Shown: in pieces, positions 61,347 to 64,000 of the stretch | How the letters are laid out: each line of letters begins with the position of its first letter | Numbering within the stretch: position 1 is the first letter of the stretch | Assembly (NCBI RefSeq): GCF_032854445.1 | Contig: NC_088300.1 | Location: 57,510,984-57,574,983 of the forward strand | Direction of reading: 5' to 3' | DNA length: 64,000 bases | Origin: Liolophura sinensis | Lineage: Eukaryota; Mollusca; Polyplacophora; Chitonida; Chitonidae | The notes under the pieces: generated by a model | Told to the model about the DNA's origin: nothing | Database searches by the model: none | The model's input: the letters and a program-made list of their open reading frames with translations, nothing else | Program-made: the position numbers and the translations under genes

Positions 61347-61620
61347 ATATTGTTGCTGCCTCGCTTGGCGCTTAGCACTGAGACGCTAGAGCAAGGAAGT
61401 CAATATATAATGTGGCCCGGTGTCAATATATAATGTGACTGGGTGGAGTGTCATGTCTGGTGCCTTCAGCATGATTCTTCAGTGGCGGCAACACTTTTGC
61501 GGCATGGACTCGCCCTGCCACGAGAAGACACAGTATATGTACACACACCTAATGACTCCTCGTCGTCATATGACTGAAAAATTGTTAAGTACAAGGTTAA
61601 ACCCTAAGCATACATACATA
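61347..61620 (+). repeat. Dispersed repeat, family B
   Basis: TGCTGCCTCGCTTGGCGCTT, AGCACTGAGACGCTAGAGCA, TGTCATGTCTGGTGCCTTCA, CACACACCTAATGACTCCTC and GTCATATGACTGAAAA match the reverse complement of 50327-50580. A short internal duplication of GTCAATATATAATGTG is present. Confidence 0.75.
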
Positions 61621-61645
61621 CACATGTTTGTGTTACAAAATAATA

Positions 61646-61842
61646 AAACACAAACTTGTGTTGAATCAAAATAAGGTAATTTATGCAATACAACGAAAAC
61701 TTGTGCAGTTGGCAGTACAAGATCCAATACATCTCGTGTTCAATTATTTCAACATAAGATCTTGTGTTAATTCACCACAAGACAGAGTTGTTCAAATACG
61801 ACAAGGCTTTTGTTGAAAAGAACACAAGTTTGTGTTCATACA
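61646..61842. mobile_element. Palindrome-rich element built on (A)ACACAAG
   Basis: The left edge has AACACAAACTTGTGTT and the right edge AACACAAGTTTGTGTT, which are exact reverse complements of each other. Each is itself nearly palindromic. Between them similar half-motifs recur (AAAACTTGTG, GATCTTGTGTT, ACCACAAGAC). Non-coding. A foldback or MITE origin is inferred. Confidence 0.5.
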
Positions 61843-62290
61843 ACACAAGTGTTGTTTTGTTGTTGTTATTTTGTGCGTAGTTCACTTTATCGTGATCTCG
61901 AGGCAATGAGGCTGCTACATGTAGTCACCTCCGGCGCACAGGAAAAGTTTTGTATTAAATCAGGGGATATATATATAAGGACGGGATGAAGGCTTTGCTC
62001 GCAAAATTTCAATTCTCATTTAAGTTCTCCGTAAATTAATCGAATCATAAGTAAAGAACATGCGTGGTGTATATAAATGGTGAAGTCGGGTATTCACGTG
62101 CAAGCTGCTTAATTCTTAATGTATCCTGGCCTATAGGAATGGATGACAACTCTTACGTTTATTTCTCTTTTCTTTTTCTTTTATTTTTTGCTTGTTTTCC
62201 ATCCCTTCACCAAAAAAGCATTAGCGATTCTTCAGAAAAGAACACCATGATAATAACAAGGTAAAGGGTAAAGGCTAAAAAGCTAAAGGC

Positions 62291-62530
62291 TAGCGCAGCG
62301 TAATGACCCAGGAGCCTCTCACCAATGCGGTCGCTGTGAGTTCAAGTCCAGCTCATGCTGGCTTCCTCTCCGGCCGTAAGTGGGCAGGTCTGGCAGCAAC
62401 CTGCGGATGGCCGTGGGTTTTCCTCGGGCTGTGCCCGGTTTCCTCCCACCGTAATGCTGGCTGCCGTCGTATAAGTGAAATATTCTTGAGAACGGCGTAA
62501 AACACAAATCAAATAAATAAATAAATAATC
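62291..62530 (+). mobile_element. SINE, slightly 5'-truncated
   Basis: It starts at GCTAGCGCAGCGTAATGACC, so the A-box half of the tRNA-like head is missing. The B-box region GTGAGTTCAAGTCCAGCTCA, body and tail are complete, ending (AAAT)n. Confidence 0.88.
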
Positions 62531-62623
62531 AAATAAATTTAACTCCCCCACATGGTGAGAGCAACCCATGTATTAGATCACATACTCATTTTATGCATTG
62601 GTTCACATTATACTTACATAACT

Positions 62624-62629
62624 TTTATT
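62624..62629 (-). terminator. Candidate polyadenylation signal of the FREP-like exon at 62827
   Basis: AATAAA on the minus strand, about 200 bp after the stop codon at 62827-62829. Confidence 0.45.
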
Positions 62630-62826
62630 AATTACAAAGATATTTTGCTAGTTTATGAATGCCCCTTAATCTCTTTTCGCTGTAACATTGCTCAAATAAA
62701 GGATGAAATAGTTTCCTTCTATCATTAAAAAAAACGTCATTTCAGGTGAGTCCGCGGTCTGTTAAGTATAGAACTTTCATTGTCCACTCTGTTTTAGACA
62801 TGAAGTACAGGTCATCGTGTCAGAGT

Positions 62827-63509
62827 TCAAACATAAATGAGAACCTCAGATCCTCTGACCAGTTGTATAAGTACTCTTTCCTGCCAAAAATTGTCCAGGG
62901 TGAAAACGTTGAAATATCCACGGTAGAGCTCACCATCCTTCGGAGATCTGTTCAGCTTGTAAGAGCTGTTAGGATTTGTCTTGCGCCTATGACACTCCCT
63001 TTCACTGTACCACCAGCCCCCGTCCAAAGGAGGACAACCCGGTCGTAATTGTTTTCTGTCCCAGGTCATAAACGTTGAACCACTCAATGGATACTGGCTG
63101 CTGGCGAAAGGACGATAAGTAACGTCGTCATAATATAACTGATAATCTTCTGCTTCAGAGCATAAATAATTATTAGCATTGTCAGAAAGGGAGAAGTTTG
63201 ATGTCTGGTTACCGCCGAGAAAAATCTTCACATAGATGCTAAACTTACTCGAGTTGAGCAACGGCCATATGTATTCATTGCCCAGCCAAAATTCTGAGGA
63301 CAAGTCCCCAAACCCCTGTCTGTATTCTTCCCAGGTTTTGTTAAAATCCAATTCTCCATTGATCCGCCGTTGGACGACCATCCAGCCCCTCCCACTGCTA
63401 TCATCACTGTATTCAAAATCACACCACACTAGTCCAAGTTTTTTACCAGGCAGCAGAACTCTGTAGACTCCATTCTCCCGATACCCCTCCGTGTATAGAG
63501 CTGCACAGT
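62827..63509 (-). CDS. FREP-like fibrinogen-domain exon, acceptor altered; exon 1 not in window
   Basis: This is an open, complete fibrinogen-like domain with no stop or frameshift. Blocks in order: NCAALY, GVYRVLLPG, VWCDFEY, GRGWMVVQRRINGELDFNKT, WEEYRQGFGDLSSEFWLGNE, TWDRKQLRPGCPPLDGGWW, ECHRRKTNPNSSY and a terminal GSEVLIYV. All four domain cysteines are present and the DxDND calcium segment is again missing. It corresponds to exon 2 of the gene at 53711. The expected acceptor reads CTCTTTCCACAA|ACTGTG, with AA in place of AG. The next AG, 9 nt inside the exon, keeps phase but would drop the first cysteine. The open frame extends upstream to an ATG at 63612 without a signal peptide. It may be a live gene using the shifted acceptor, or a freshly disabled copy. 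Confidence 0.75.
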
Positions 63510-64000
63510 TTGTGGAAAGAGAAAATTTATGCTCATGATTATAAAGGAAATAATCCTCATTAAATTCATATTTCAATGGAAGAGAATACTCACGCTTTCT
63601 AAAAAGTATCATATTTTATTATTTTAATGAGATTTCACCGAATAACTTGTAGAACAAAATGACAACGCTGCATAATGACTGGTGTGAGTGGAGGCAGCCA
63701 TGTTGAGAATTTTATCCAATCAAACAGGGTGCTACAGATTGCGCAGCCTATGCTGTGATGTAGCCTTTGCCTATTCGCTGCATGGAGTGACATATGATAA
63801 CACAGAACTACTGCATCAGGCATCATTTTGAGATCATTTACAACGACATAGTTTCGTGTTGCAAAAGGGCCATTCCACATAGTGTTGTTGGGGAAGTCTG
63901 TATCATTTACGGACCATCACAGACGTAAAATCAATTTACAAGCCTTGTAATATTCAATGACGGTATCACAGAATATGTCAGACAGTACCATATGACGTCT
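63510..64000. other. Upstream/intronic side of the last FREP-like exon
   Basis: It should contain the 3' part of the intron if exon 1 lies beyond the window. No exon-1-like sequence (RADVDNIK or NTTRWL blocks) is visible up to 64000. Confidence 0.5.

Larger units (their letters stand above)
60801..62826. other. Intergenic, repeats only
   Basis: It holds a 24-bp triplet repeat (61015-61078), a family B repeat (61347-61620), a palindromic element (61646-61842) and a SINE (62291-62530). No gene was recognised. Confidence 0.5.

Overview
The window is nuclear DNA of an animal, most likely a lophotrochozoan (mollusc or brachiopod). The evidence is AT-rich DNA, short exons with GT-AG introns, many copies of a tRNA-headed SINE whose tail ends in (AAATA/AATAAAT)n, long (TA)n tracts, minisatellites, and a cluster of fibrinogen-domain (FREP-like) genes. 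The class is inferred, not proven. No bacterial, viral or CRISPR feature was seen. One 200-base assembly gap lies at 32291-32490.

Layout: 1-6.5 kb is repeat-rich intergenic DNA. At 6.56-8.89 kb (minus) there is an intronless SLC26/SulP anion-transporter gene with a complete STAS domain and a C-terminal PDZ ligand. From 8.9 to 31.4 kb there is mostly repeat-rich DNA (SINE copies, (TA)n, two minisatellites with a seven-unit higher-order pattern), with one possible terminal exon at 16.65-16.84 kb. From about 31.4 to 47.1 kb there is one transcription unit on the plus strand. I assembled its 12 coding exons by eye into a 388-residue orthologue of PRAS40/AKT1S1 (Drosophila Lobe), with a TOS-like motif, an AKT-type RxRxxT site and the conserved SVPVW block. 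This unit is strikingly poor in CpG compared with both flanks, as expected of a methylated gene body. A pair of TCAYRTGA boxes lies at its putative promoter.

From 50.6 to 63.6 kb there is a FREP-like cluster. It holds one apparently complete two-exon gene (53.7-56.2 kb, plus; signal peptide, coiled coils, fibrinogen-like domain), one fibrinogen-domain exon with a damaged splice acceptor (62.8-63.5 kb, minus; first exon outside the window), one clear two-exon pseudogene (59.4-60.8 kb, minus), one exon-1 relic (52.9-53.2 kb, minus) and one collapsed fibrinogen-domain fragment (50.6-51.0 kb, plus). The copies share a domain in which the four cysteines are kept but the usual DxDND calcium-site segment is replaced by a short R-P-G-C-P-P segment.

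The three loci do not form one pathway: ion transport, mTORC1/AKT signalling, and secreted lectin-like recognition proteins. All exon structures and homologies were read by eye; no alignment or database search was run.
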